From Gyrodactylus bullatarudis (taxonomy: Eukaryota; Platyhelminthes; Monogenea; Gyrodactylidea; Gyrodactylidae), in NCBI GenBank assembly GCA_012064415.1, contig SSNU01000033.1, forward strand, positions 217,033 through 281,032: a stretch of DNA of 64,000 nt, given 5' to 3'. The translations under genes and the position numbers were made by a program. A model generated the notes under the pieces. It made no database searches and was not told where the DNA came from. It worked only from the letters and a program-made list of their open reading frames with translations. Numbering within the stretch: the stretch's first letter is position 1; each line of letters opens with the position of its first letter. Of the stretch, positions 13,201-22,259 are shown piece by piece.

Positions 13201-13902
13201 TATTGCCCAAATGATGCTAAAGGAGTTGAACGTTACATAAACGAAATCACTGAAAAGAGAGAAAAGCTCAATGAAATTGAGGAAACTTCCTTGTATTTAA
13301 ATCGTCTTGATGCTTCGTCAAATAACGACAAAAGTGCTATTATGAGGCATATTATAAAATTTTATATAGAGAAAGCGGAAAATGGTGAAATTCAGGAAGA
13401 ATCTTCAGAGGAAAACGATGAGGAAGACGAGGATGATGATGAAAGTGAGGAAAAAGAGAAAAAACCCAAGGGTCCATTACCAGTGATAACTGATGAGGAA
13501 GTACGGAAAATTCAAACTTCGAGAGGATTTGTAAATAGATATACCAAGAATCTCGGGAATAACTACAGAAGTGTTGAGACAACTCGAAAGGTTATTATTG
13601 AGTCAATACAGCACAGCCATCCATACGTTGATCCAGATGAAATGGAAATCATTCTTGATCAAATTGAGACCTGCTCTGGTGAAGTTAATAGAGATCCAAA
13701 TCTCAAGAAGTACATTGAGTTGCGATCAGCTTCTGAAGACCCTAGAGACAAGTTTCAATTAGAACTTATCGAAAAGTATATAACAACTGTAAAGAAATCT
13801 GATCGTGAAATTCCAGAAGCCATCACATTCGTAAATAGTTTTAAATGCTGCTTCTGTTTCCTGCCAGTGAAAGCAACAGACTATCCAAAGTATTTTGTTT
13901 GA
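7288..13902 (+). CDS. Giant 2204-aa intronless repeat protein, unknown function
   Basis: One uninterrupted 6.6-kb frame, unusual beside genes split by introns. It is built from about 18 units of 95-130 residues. A typical unit has an AR-x-I(I/V) helix, then Y(L/F)-x-x-I(N/E)-x-x-x-G-x-I, then a block like DPxxRLxxxCxxxYA. Units recur with a period of five: residues about 449-1018, 1019-1600 and 1601-2204 are three super-repeats. For example GYSNVI, GYSRIV and GYSRIL each open the matching linker, and FEGECYRNYA, LKAVCYKQYA and LEGTCYRNYI mark the next unit in each. Acidic serine tracts lie near residues 70-100, 330-355, 1475-1500 and 2030-2060. The C-terminus carries FKCCFCFLP, which recalls the cysteine tails of the 258-aa and 82-aa proteins nearby. 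No enzyme motif, signal peptide or membrane segment is visible. A scaffold or structural role is only a guess. The stop codon overlaps an AATAAA at 13902. Confidence 0.85.
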   Translation: MTSKSGESLDKKLQRIYTSIYFLNENNTFTNSQAILNNARALIQNEFKELNKSPKRIFGRIDKDQEIYCKSEDECDDESSSSDSDSCSDSEDSDDEKNFDDIEDICYQGYNKLKNSFYRRENKIIILNSELKRKLNEDPSIEKAIDIMLGALEGSNANFRSDLFLQRVNVLQKEGGIGEKVENIIKKLQDSKNPIHMKLEGEVLLNFSRLIRRLKKKKDDRLRKIFPFKRTEMLKRSAEMKKALLEMKFDKNKIGQAKEKLISELKRTMDGGIEKFKECIDKLEKKKGKFNHDDDTAYILSDLKADSVDPRNRLLKTCFKRYMSLISSYKDDSNDEESAAESEEEQEEEELLEADKVLLAEILKYNGWSGREQARDKILFYLLKNNENLTRNQIERYFEEIELQKGQLFNNKFLSHFIENKIAKKNRKEKLEGKLLKNYANMYVNHFPNYKFPSFYTGSYKNLSYSRVNNLISHTRYHLNKVSYENYGGVKARKIIMSSLNQAFENDGVTKVTGYLDSINSMNGVIDSKSQVGQYISYYCRTQRSMDVHERLVYSCIVGYSNVIIRSNKKSFQREAKVVRIANISTETAVRLLQYSNSSQHLNQAEKTILNACSSAGIKSTNVANNLKSIRNSNGNFDEKLERYQRKLETSKCSLKRFEGECYRNYANVIRCQGSDYQSSSQIIKRTNSTLDNIEPSRIGLVEARTVVLKTIASCSNIKISNQEISNYLAIIEGAREEQQRIICCQYVLGKCSSPDSGDQIVGNVLRRYAYFYRQCHDTYEYSSYISRVNTRALTKQTAFVQNRLQRIADTKPSDGVKRANRIVYTYLNKACSGEGGWNAYQRYFNEINQSKGEILSNSETSRYLSRILMDEYNKRSKLVYTCISGYTDVASRLSNQISVDSSIDKNGLPNVNPEDISSKTNTILSELKIKTVGDFKTLYNTRSRILEYFANERGYISRSEVLRNLNEIENYGGVINENGTFNNFLTSRYNSSHIYDKLESQYLRTYAESVCNCNKLLKVDMSKNLQTEFLSGQKSVTYSYLNRIINETDAHLMKSSDVYDSSKKARCYINEQLVKVLTKDSNGIVLMNKFMDDIDASNGKIAENSDAGKFISNYLYTSSQKSQYDKLFVSSLTGYSRIVSSSSKKNVDPDSKRNMDLVGTIAEVQAKLIILKNTPEGLAKADSIIKRYLSPYCTSQEIDQKLLTLREQKGYLDQTEEKNQLELESSASNINRLKAVCYKQYATLLRQQGFKNEPDLRILRECRLGIQSQEPTKAGLSQARTIIMRTLPFTGTETSANQIKKYLDIIDNPSNPEENKQITKFILEKCASNNPADNFIGNSLGEYAKLASKAKSDNLRQLRFVPEKKEIDSSTLYLNNSLKRIENDPNISDKPACAKRVIVQVLKRGYSHEGGVRSLSRYLNEIEKSSGNIQADGQADIFLRSIRNDSSDPCRNLVSSCLLGYAKMLREHPKVVKSDSENEGEESVEISEEEETSSNEAESNPTNIEKTMKEVSNDEAHTIFKMCEIRKVIENNNRHIPSKEIGRKLDIIEHNGGNIGPNTKMYQYLRLLSTSQDSDAKEEAKCLRKYAEFVKKCHETHKVINFKHVESRPLQGCRPMSSIALEEKIAQSRVELDKLIFSYNGSKRARESVDSNLDKCFKNNSDSKNMMKEFIDVLEKNNGNMPEDSEPARFISRYKFTPSLKSPYEKMCVVNLEGYSRILRTSKKGLNDPTLKRDVDISGAAGEVEGKLRNLPDNPQSITIAETIIKRKFTELKLKEDVEKNLTAIKLSNGKLSPEEEKKQLLLETSPDPVKRLEGTCYRNYIMLLKRQNEPQKPKTDIVHSTKSMLNSCEPSKIGVAKARDIVLKSLTETCTHVPKGEILAKINEIDSKESDPNEVKYYILEKCSSKDPNDRIIGNTLRQYQRYQKKAKSKTKNNQVKYDYPSMASSIDNDLSELGSPITKIMIKEIITKYCPNDAKGVERYINEITEKREKLNEIEETSLYLNRLDASSNNDKSAIMRHIIKFYIEKAENGEIQEESSEENDEEDEDDDESEEKEKKPKGPLPVITDEEVRKIQTSRGFVNRYTKNLGNNYRSVETTRKVIIESIQHSHPYVDPDEMEIILDQIETCSGEVNRDPNLKKYIELRSASEDPRDKFQLELIEKYITTVKKSDREIPEAITFVNSFKCCFCFLPVKATDYPKYFV

Positions 13903-15032
13903 ATAAAATTTAACTATTTGGGGAAAATCATTTATTTATTTCTATAACATCGAGCTAAATTTATTAGAATTGTTGTTTACTGAAAAATTTAGACAGTAAA
14001 AAATTATTAATAAGAGGTATTTGCAGAATTAATATATACGTTTAATCAGAATTAGTCCATATGACCAAGCATTTATTCAGATTTAATATATAATTATTTA
14101 TCATTCAGAATTAATACTATTGTTTTTCTATTAATCAGAACGTTAGTACCGAATGTACCAAATTGTGTTGTATTCATTGAAACTCGTTCAAAAAGTATAC
14201 AATTATTTTCAAAACGTGTATGGTATTCAAAAATAGTATATTAAATTGTAAAACTGTTCTATAATTTTTGTTCCGAGCCAAATTTCGAGCTTTTTGTATG
14301 TGGTTTGCTGATTTGATCGGTCACTGTTTTATTTAAATTTTATCGGAATTTTATATCTTAACCAATAGAATTGCTAAGACCTTTTAAATAAAATTGAATA
14401 GAGCTCAGTTTATAAGTGTCTCATACACTAAAGAAGCACTTGACCGAAAACTCCTGGTTGTATTCCATCTAGAAAATGATCTGTCTTTGAAATTATAGTA
14501 GATAGAGTCGAGCGATTGGATATTAGAATGCTACGGACATGAATACTCGGTAAAGGTTATCTTACATTTCATTTGTTATAGTGAGTTTTTTGGTCACGAG
14601 GGATAGGTGCTTATGGTGCCACTGGACCAACTCCCCATGTCTGTCATATTTCTTTACAGATTCATAGATTAACCTTTGCACACTTTAGGCTATATATTTT
14701 TGTTTTTATTATATAAGTATTTTAGATAAGTGCTTAAGTCTTGTAACATTGACCCTAGAAAATAGGTTAAGATAAAAATCAGTTTTTTGTAAAAAAATTA
14801 ATTTCTTCGAATTCTGACGAATGATAGAGGTAAAATCTCCGCGTATTTTAGAAGATTAATAGATTTTCAATCGAATGAGTGGTAAACGAAGTATTTTCTG
14901 AGGCTTAGATAATTAAAGACCAGTTGCTCAAGTTGTACGTGCCTTTAAAGGCACTTTAAGGATTAAAATACACTAAAATTATTAATAGCTGCGAATTTTT
15001 TATCAAATTTTAGAAAAGCAAAAAAAAAATTC
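13903..15032. other. Intergenic, one dispersed repeat
   Basis: AT-rich spacer. The stretch at about 14790-14945 recurs in diverged form at 30868-31022. I see no exon or RNA gene. Confidence 0.4.
14790..14945 (+). repeat. Dispersed repeat (pair with 30868-31022)
   Basis: Both copies share TTTCTGAGGCTTAGAT, TTGCTCAAGT and CACGTGCCTT/TACGTGCCTT in the same order and spacing. The family is unknown. Confidence 0.55.
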
Positions 15033-15158
15033 TATTTTTACTCGTGCGTAATAATTGCAATTATTCGCAATGTCACTTCTCTGTTAATTAATTTTGAAAA
15101 GTTTATCATTCTATACAAAAATAAATTTGTCTAACTTGTCAATTTGGTTTCCTTCAAG
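15033..15158 (+). promoter_or_regulatory. Duplicated leader/promoter of the KKAIDY gene pair, copy 1
   Basis: The 126 bases before the ATG at 15159 are almost identical (four or so differences by eye) to 22134-22259, which precede the paralogue at 22260. The similarity runs from TTCTATTTTTACTCGTGCG to TTGGTTTCCTTCAAG at the start codon. Beyond it the flanks differ. It probably holds the 5' UTR and core promoter. Confidence 0.65.
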
Positions 15159-15779
15159 ATGACGCTCTCCAAAACCACGATAACAACAACTACTACAACG
15201 ACGACGACCTCCTCATCATCTGATCAAAGAAATGTTGAAACGAAAAAGTTTGTTTCTTTTGTCGAAAAGAATATTGAAAGTGAGGAAACCTGGACCATGG
15301 GATATCTAACCCTCGTGAATCAGTATACTCGCGATAAAAAGTTTGGAGATGAAGATGAAGAGTACATAACAAAATGTACTCAAAAATTGATCAGAAGGTG
15401 CATAGAAGAGGATTACAAGGAAACCTCTCTAAAAATGCTCAATAGGATTCGTAGAAAACCTCGTGAGACCTATAATTTCAGTGATGTTACGGAGAAAAAG
15501 GGAATCAAGAAAGTCATGGGGTCTTATCAAAACTATGAACTAGCTCATAAACTCAAAACTGAAAAACTCACAGTTGAAGATACCTCCGATCCGGCAAAAT
15601 CTAAAGAGATACGAAAGCAAGAGAGATATCTTCTTCGCAGGATGGGCGAAATAAATCCTGAGATAACAACAGATGAAAGTGATAGTGAAGATTCAACGGT
15701 GGAAGAAGGTGACGACAGCTGCAATCTTGGAAAACAAAAGAAGGCCATTGATTATAACCAGTCAATATTTCTTGTATAG
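15159..15779 (+). CDS. KKAIDY-family small acidic protein, copy 1 (206 aa)
   Basis: I do not recognise this family. I start at the ATG at 15159, because the same ATG context is preserved in the copy at 22260. The N-terminus is a threonine run (TTITTTTTTTTT) followed by serines. The middle holds a YLTLVNQY block, the block KKGIKKVMGSYQNYEL, and charged helices. An acidic serine segment (TTDESDSEDSTVEEGDD) and the C-terminus LGKQKKAIDYNQSIFLV follow. The paralogues at 22260 and 24093 share the YLT block, the KKGxK-SYRxYEL block, the acidic serine tract and the KKAIDY end. There is no signal peptide or membrane segment, and the gene has no intron. The acidic serine tract could be a casein kinase 2 target (inference). 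Confidence 0.72.
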   Translation: MTLSKTTITTTTTTTTTSSSSDQRNVETKKFVSFVEKNIESEETWTMGYLTLVNQYTRDKKFGDEDEEYITKCTQKLIRRCIEEDYKETSLKMLNRIRRKPRETYNFSDVTEKKGIKKVMGSYQNYELAHKLKTEKLTVEDTSDPAKSKEIRKQERYLLRRMGEINPEITTDESDSEDSTVEEGDDSCNLGKQKKAIDYNQSIFLV

Positions 15780-16990
15780 TTCAAAGTAGGATATAAAAGA
15801 GAATTTCTCATTCAATATTTTTCAGTATTTTCTATTCATATACTCATAAAAGTAGAATAGCAGAAATTTTTAGAATTCAGTAGAGAATGATCTAAAATTA
15901 ATTCTATTATAAAACTTATTTAAACTTCTTTGGTCTATTCTCCTGATTTATCAATACTTCAAAATCTATGAATCTTACAAATTTTACAAATAATATGTTT
16001 ATTTATCAAATTTCTATTTGGCGCCAGAATCCCAATTGATTTTACAATATCAGACTTATACAAGGAAATAAATTGTGCTAAATCGGTTCTGATGCATAAT
16101 CTAATTATCGTTTAAAACGTGGATTTCGATTTATAACTACTTGAAAATCCTTTGAAAATAGGGGAAATGTCGGAAATTTGACCCTGATATTCAGCTTTCT
16201 TGTTTATTTCCGATCATGAAATACTTTCCACCAAACTCCCACTTTCAAATCAATAAAAATTTCCAGTTCATAGTTCGAAGAAATGGGATTTTGGCGCTAA
16301 ATCAAAATTTGTTAAATAATATGCAGCGAAACCCATTAACAGAGTAAGATAAATACTATTTACTATGCTGAAAAAATGGCCAAAGATAAAAACTAATTCT
16401 GCAATAAATGTGAAACTTTCACTTGAACAAGTTAACTACCATTGAAAATAGAACCAAAACAATGGTCAGAATCTGTAAAACCATGGAAAAAAAATACAAA
16501 TTGACTTCGCGAAACCAAAAAATAAAACATTCAATAGTCATAGTTCTAACATAACTAGCCTCAGAATGATCACTGTATAAGTCCTCATAAACAGAAGTCG
16601 GGGAATTTGACATAGCACGCGTATTTAAATACTATAATTTTTAAATAATGATAATGTTTAATGGAATGTAGTTTGATTTGAATAATGCGGTGTTCCACGC
16701 GAACGAACAGTCCAATCTCGACTTCGTGTGAAGTTTTGTTTATCTGCGTAAAGAAATAGATTATTTATGAAATTGATAAAATATAATTGGTTTACAGGAT
16801 TTGTTCCTGTCATCTCCCTTTTTTTGAGGTTGGTTTTATGATGGGCTCAACATTTTTCTATTGGTTACTTTATTCATAAGTGTAGTGTTCCTTATATTTA
16901 GGGTTCGGTTTTACTTGTCTATCCGATCGTCTTAGGGTATTATTATTGTTAGTGTGTGTATTATTAGTGTGTGTTTGTGTATTATTAGTG
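15780..16990. other. Intergenic with fold-back fragment and gypsy leader remnant
   Basis: About 16018-16315 resembles the interior of fold-back family A (GGGATTTTGGCGCTAAAT and similar). On the minus strand, 16547-16613 resembles the leader of the neighbouring gypsy element. The stretch 16945-17010 is a TG-rich imperfect microsatellite (TATTATTAGTGTGTG units). I see no gene. Confidence 0.45.
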
Positions 16991-17016
16991 TGTCTCTTTT
17001 TCGTGTGGTTTATGTG

Positions 17017-17586
17017 TCAGATGATCTCTTTCTCTCCCTCCCCTTTTATGTAGACGATTTCTCCTATCGATTTTTCTGCTAACCCTTTTTCCCATGTATC
17101 TTTTAAAGTGTTTTTATACCAGATTTTTTCCCCTTCTTCGTATTTCCCATTTTTGTTTTGTTTTTCTTTTTCCGGTCTCAATAGGGAGAGTTCGGATCTG
17201 GGTTCGAACCTAAACATCATTTCTGCAGGAGATTTACCGTTGAGTTCACGTTTAGGAGTAACTCTGAATTCTCTTAGAAATTCGTTCATACCGTTTGTCT
17301 TGTCTCCTGTGATTTTCTTCCACGCTCTCTTGACTGTGTCGACGTTTTTCTCCGCAATGCCGTTACTCTGTGGATGGTATGGAGGTGAGTTTACAAGTTT
17401 AATCACATTGTCTTTTGCCCATTTCTTCATTTCTTCTGAAGTGAAATTTGGCGCATTGTCAGACACGATCGTTTCCGGTAGTCCAAATCTAGCGTTTAGC
17501 TTATCGAGGGTCTTAATGACAAATTTTGAGTTGGATTGATCGGTGAACTCTACTTCCAGCCACTTGCTGAAGCTGTCTACCACCAC
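17017..17586 (-). pseudogene. Gypsy integrase core
   Basis: The catalytic triad can be followed: Asp in VVDSFSKW, Asp in VSDNAPNF and Glu in NGIAEKNV, with spacing typical of retroviral-type integrases. It is fragmented from the upstream polyprotein by a break near 17586. Confidence 0.85.
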
Positions 17587-18750
17587 TAATGCATAAGTTT
17601 TATTAACCGGTTCAGCGAAGTCAATATGTATTCTTTCCTATGGTCTTGTTGTTTCTGGCCAATGTTTTGGTTCAGCTCTCGGTGGTAGTTTGCTTGCTTG
17701 TACGCATGTTTCAAATTTTCTGCAAAATTCTGTGATATATTGGCCATGTTTTTCCAATATACTATTTTTCTCGCTCTGTTAATAGTTTTATCTGCACATT
17801 GGTGTCCTTTGTGCATCACTTTGAGGACTTTTCCAATGAGGGTTTTTGGTATTATGGTCCTCTCTCTGAATAGGAGTAAGTCGTTTATTAAGCTTATTTC
17901 GTCTTTCTTTTGTTCGAAGTGTCTTATTTCCTCGGGTAAACTTCTTTGTCTTGGCCATCCGTTTTGGATGTATTGGCTGACCTTCTCTAGGGTTTTGTCC
18001 AAGGATGTATGTGTCTTGATGTCTTCCCAGGTTAACTCTATCGCGTTAATGACTTCACCTGTGTCTTCTATGATTTCTTTTTCGGTTTGGTTAATTATGT
18101 TTATTTCTGCCAGGATAATTTCTTCGTTCGGTTCTTTGGATTCTCCGATTAATCCCGATAAGCAGTCTGCCATACCGAATTGGTTTGTCCCAATGTGTTC
18201 GATCTCGAAGTCGTAGTTAGATAGATGGATACCCCATTTCTGTAGTCTGCAGGATGTATATATGGGAATACCATTCTTTGGTTTAAATATGTTCAAAAGG
18301 GGTTTGTGGTCTGTCTGTAATATGAAGTGATATCCTGTGATGAATTTATGTAGTCTGTTTATTGTGAATACTAGAGCTAACCTTCTTTTTCAATTTGGCT
18401 ATATTTCTTTTGGGCTGTGTTTAAGGTATGATGTACGTGTATTATGGGTCTTCGGTTCCCTAACCTGTCCATTTGGAGGAGAACGCCTTCGATTGCCTTT
18501 TCACTGGCGTCTGCAGCTACTATGGAGGTTTTCCTTGGATCGAAGTGTGCTAGCATGGTATCTTCAGAAATTAGGTCTTTGATTTTCTCGAAGGCTGTTT
18601 GGTGATGTTTTTTCCATACAAATGTTGTATTTTTTCGTAACAATTCTGTTAGCTCGGGAGTATATAGGTGTATTCCGCTTATGTATGGGCTGTAGTATGT
18701 AGCCATACCCATGAAGGACATTAGTTCTTTGCAGTTGTTTAGGCCTTTCA

Positions 18751-19290
18751 TCATTTGAAGACTTCCACTTTGTTGGGATCCGGTTTTCGGCCCTCTTCGT
18801 TTATTATGTGTCCAAAATATTTTATCTCCTTTTCGAAGAATCTACTTTTCTCTGTGTTTGCTTTTAGGCCGTACTCGTTTAGTCTTTCGAACAGTTGCGT
18901 TAGCCTGATTTCTAGGTCTTTATCGTCTTTCGCAAATCCTAGAATGTCATCCATGTATGTTAGAATGCCGGGTATGCCTATGACTACCTTATCTATTATT
19001 TCTTGGCATATTGCCGGTGCTGTTTTCACCCCGTACCATAGTCTTTTGCATTTAAAGAGACCCTTGTGTGTGTTTATGTTGAGGATCTTTTGGGAATCTT
19101 CATCAAGGGGTATTTGTAAGAAGGCTTCGGCCAGATCTACTATGAAAAATATTTTTCCCCCTGATAATTGACTTAGTATGTGTTCCACGTCTTTGGCTGG
19201 GTATTTGTGAGCTTTAATTTGGTCATTGAATTTTCCCGACAAATCTATGCATGTGCGTATCTTCCCATTAGGTTTCTGAATATATACCAA
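18751..19290 (-). pseudogene. Gypsy reverse transcriptase
   Basis: It shows IRTCIDLS, FFIVDLAEAFLQIPL (motif A) and LTYMDDILGF (motif C). It would join to RNase H at 18754 only after a frame change, so it is not functional as it stands. Confidence 0.88.
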
Positions 19291-19510
19291 TGGTGCGGCC
19301 CAATCGGCGTATTGGATGGGCTCGATGAATCCCTCTCTCTCTAGTCTCTCAATTTCCTATGACAATATTTCCACTCGGCTATATGGGACTGGTCTTGCTC
19401 GATTGAAAACTGGTATAGCGTCGGGGATTAGCCGTATTCTACCTGAAATAGTACATAAGCCCTTGGATTTATTGTTTAGGGTTCTTATTTTCTCGATGCA
19501 TCTTTCGGTG

Positions 19511-19999
19511 TCAATTAGGGCATTTCTGGCCCGGTCGAAGAATGTTTAACGAGTCAATGAGGTCCCTACCTAATATGTTCGATTTTAGCATTTTGGAGAC
19601 TTGTATTTCGGCGCGTTTTCTATTTCCGAGGTGTTCTACTACGGCTTCGATTTTTCCTTCAAGTGGTAGGGGCTCTCCGGTAGCAGTTACACATTTAATG
19701 GTAGTTATATATATCCTAGGCCTATGTAGGTTTATGTAAGCATCGAATGTTATTAGCGTTATTTTAGCTCCCGTATCATAGAGGAAATTAATTGGTATAT
19801 TATTTAGTTTTAAGTCAATGTGTGTATCTACATTATCAATAATAATAAGAAAGATCTCACTTGTAGGTTCCGGTGCTTTCGTCCGGGCTTGACAGTTGTA
19901 TTCAGGGTGTCCTACTCGATTGTATTTTTTTACACAAGTGGTTTTCGTAGTGACAGGGGCGATTGAAGTGGTCCTTTCCACACCAGTGATATCTACCAT
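19511..19999 (-). pseudogene. Gypsy retropepsin-like protease region
   Basis: NFLYDTGAKITLI carries the aspartic protease DTGA active site. A knuckle-like CVKKYNRVGHPEYNC lies just before it and appears degenerate. Confidence 0.8.
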
Positions 20000-20436
20000 T
20001 GGGCCTGTCCCTAGGCTTGCTGAAATGGTATTGTCTTTTTCTTTCGATAAGGTTAACCTCTTGATTGTGTTTTTCTTGTTTTGTCATGAGTTTCTCTTGC
20101 CACGCTTGTTGTACCAGTTCGTAGGTGTTGGGGTCGTCATCTCTTCCCTTGAACTTGGGCACCGTCTTGAGGAGTTTTAGGCGAACCGGGTCTTTCTCTT
20201 CTAAGGAGTTAGCGACTGCGTACATTATCTTTTCTTGGTATGACATTTCGTCAATTTTTGCCTGTCCATGGAGGTCCATTATTTTTTCGGTCCACTCGTC
20301 GTCCTCATAAACAGAAGTCTGGGAATTTGACAGTGATCATTCTGAGGCTAGTTATGTTAGCACATAGTCATTTAAAAAGTGACCGAAGCTTTCAGCCTGA
20401 AATTAGAATTAAAAGAACAACCTAATTCAAGATAAA

Positions 20437-20775
20437 GTAATACAGCATTTGAATTTTGTCTACCTGGAATAACTCTTTCAGACAATGCAACTAACTTCAC
20501 ATGAGAAAATGATTAGCAAACTACAACCCCAAAAAGTTTTCAACTCAACACCATACCCCCAATGGCATTGCAGAATAAAACGCTGAAACAATCAAGATAG
20601 CAAGGAAGAAATCACAGGGTGGCTTGGATGAGTTTCTGAGAGAGTTTAGAATCACTCCCAGACCGAAACTCAATGATAAATCCCCCACAGAAAGGATGTT
20701 CATTTTCAAAACCAGATTAGAACTCTCCCTACTAAGACCAGAAAGAGAGTTAAAATAGGAAGATACGCAGAAGGA
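20437..20775 (+). pseudogene. Gypsy integrase remnant, opposite orientation
   Basis: Read on the plus strand with several stops, this matches the integrase at 17017-17586: SDNATNFT, then DEFLREFRIT and ELSLLRPE. It lies tail-inverted beside the minus-strand element, so two copies met or one was rearranged here. Confidence 0.75.
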
Positions 20776-20985
20776 AATCTGATGATACATACAAATACTA
20801 ATAATACAAACCCTTGCAAAGCTAATTAACTGATATGACGTTCTAGGTGCTTAGGTAATATATCCCACAGGAACGTCTTATTTGGTAATGGATTAGCCCA
20901 TATTGCTGAATGTTACACCAAGACTAGTACGAAAGAAACTTACAAAGCATTTAGAAATAATCCAAGTATATGTACATATATGGTA

Positions 20986-21031
20986 GACATATACGCGCGT
21001 TTCGTCCTCTTTTTGGACTCGTCAGTATGCC
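20986..21031 (-). ncRNA. Hammerhead ribozyme motif
   Basis: On the minus strand the order is GGCATA, CTGACGA, GTCC-loop-GGAC, GAAA, CGCGCGTA, TATGTC. The invariant cores CUGANGA and GAAA are both present. Stem II pairs GUCC with GGAC. Stem I pairs GGCAUA with UAUGUC over six pairs including one G-U. Stem III is a minimal ACGC/GCGU with essentially no loop, as in the small hammerheads known from Penelope-like elements and animal retrozymes, which may act as dimers. Cleavage would follow the A of GUA. It lies 210 bases beyond the gypsy remnant and may belong to a lost retroelement. Confidence 0.72.
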
Positions 21032-21138
21032 ACAACCTCTCGCATTGTAATCCAATGCTCAATCCACTCGTCCAACATCCAATGCAACTCGGATTATTTC
21101 TATATATGTAACTATAGGTGCTGCACTATTCATTAATT

Positions 21139-22085
21139 AATCTGAAGTTGGGAATCGATAATCTTACAAAAAAAATCTCAATTTTTTCATCAAGAATTTG
21201 ATTTTGTTTAGAATCATGTAGCCTACTTTTACCATTTGATGAAAAAAATTATTCTTATGAAAAATATGGTCATTTTTGCGCAAAAATCCTAATTTTTTCC
21301 AACAGAAAATTTTTATTGATCTGAAAGTAAGAGAGTGGTTAACCCTATCGAGTCGATAAGAAGAACAATCGGAAAAAAGACTCAAAATCGATATAAAACG
21401 ATTCTAAATGAGGTTCTAATGGGAATTCTAATCCAAAATGATTCTTTTGATCCCATCTAAGAAAATCCATTTTCTGTTGAATTTCCCATCTACTAACGAG
21501 TAGATGAAAAATATGATACAGTATTGACCTTTTCATCTTTGAGATTTTTTGGTATTTTTGAGAACTATAAGCGTGAATTATAACCTATAATTTATAAGAT
21601 ATATTATGTGATATTTTTTGGATCTGTGTAATCGCCCGATATAGGAAGAACTTCAAGAAATGGTTAAAAGAAGTTTTTCGGGATCAGAATTAGACAAGAA
21701 AATAAATTATGCTAAATCTGTTCTATTTTATAAGCTCATTATGGCTTGGAAGCTTAATTTCAAATTTTTGATCTTTTTCACTACATGAAAGTCAATAAAA
21801 TTTTGAATCATCAAAAAACCTTCGAGAATGGTGAAGCTGTCGAAAATATTACAGTGATATATGAGGCTTTCTTGTCTAATTCTTTGCCTGAGAAACCTCT
21901 CTTTCTCAGATCAACAGAAATTTTCAGTTCAAAGTTCGAAAAAATAGGATTTTAGCGCAAAATTTGAAAAAATTACCATATTTTCATAAATTTTTTTTCA
22001 GAAAAACAGCAAAAGTTGGCAACATAATTTTGATTCCAAAAAATTTAAAACAAATTCGAATTCTTTATGAAAAAATCGAGTAATT
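21139..22085. repeat. Fold-back element, family A
   Basis: It begins TGAAGTTGGGAATCGATAAT and ends near CGAATTCTTTATGAAAAAATC, the inverse of its own 5' arm. The centre includes the paired segments AAAAAATAGGATTTTAGCGC and GCGCAAAAATCCTAATTTTT. It ends about 50 bp before the duplicated leader at 22134. Confidence 0.65.
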
Positions 22086-22133
22086 CTATTCAATTTGATA
22101 ACTATCAAAATCTAAAAAGTAAAAATAAGATTC

Positions 22134-22259
22134 TATTTTTACTCGTGCGTAATATTCGCAATTATTCGCAATGGCACTTCTCTGTTAATTAATTTTGAAA
22201 AGTTTGTCATTCTATACAAAAATAAATTTGTCTAACTTGTCAATTTGGTTTCCTTCAAG
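22134..22259 (+). promoter_or_regulatory. Duplicated leader/promoter of the KKAIDY gene pair, copy 2
   Basis: Nearly identical to 15033-15158 in length and sequence, ending at the same CTTCAAG before the ATG. The duplicated segment includes this leader and the first 50 or so coding bases. Confidence 0.65.

Larger units (their letters stand above)
17017..20335 (-). mobile_element. Ty3/gypsy retroelement, broken copy
   Basis: Pol domains occur in gypsy order reading on the minus strand. These are a gag-like end with a degenerate zinc knuckle (19902-20279), an aspartic protease with DTGA (19511-19999), reverse transcriptase with YMDD (18751-19290), the start of RNase H (18377-18754), the RNase H end and integrase N-terminal region (17586-18296), and the integrase core with DNAPNFTS and NGIAEKN (17017-17586). 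The frames are separated by shifts and stops, so the copy is dead. I could not identify long terminal repeats by eye. It separates the two most similar KKAIDY paralogues. Confidence 0.85.

Noticed and set aside
16945..17010. TG-rich repeat as a gypsy long terminal repeat end
   Set aside because: No matching copy exists at the other end of the element; it looks like an imperfect microsatellite.
20545..20790. Minus-strand 81-aa open frame
   Set aside because: It is the shadow of a plus-strand gypsy integrase remnant, which shows the recognisable motifs.
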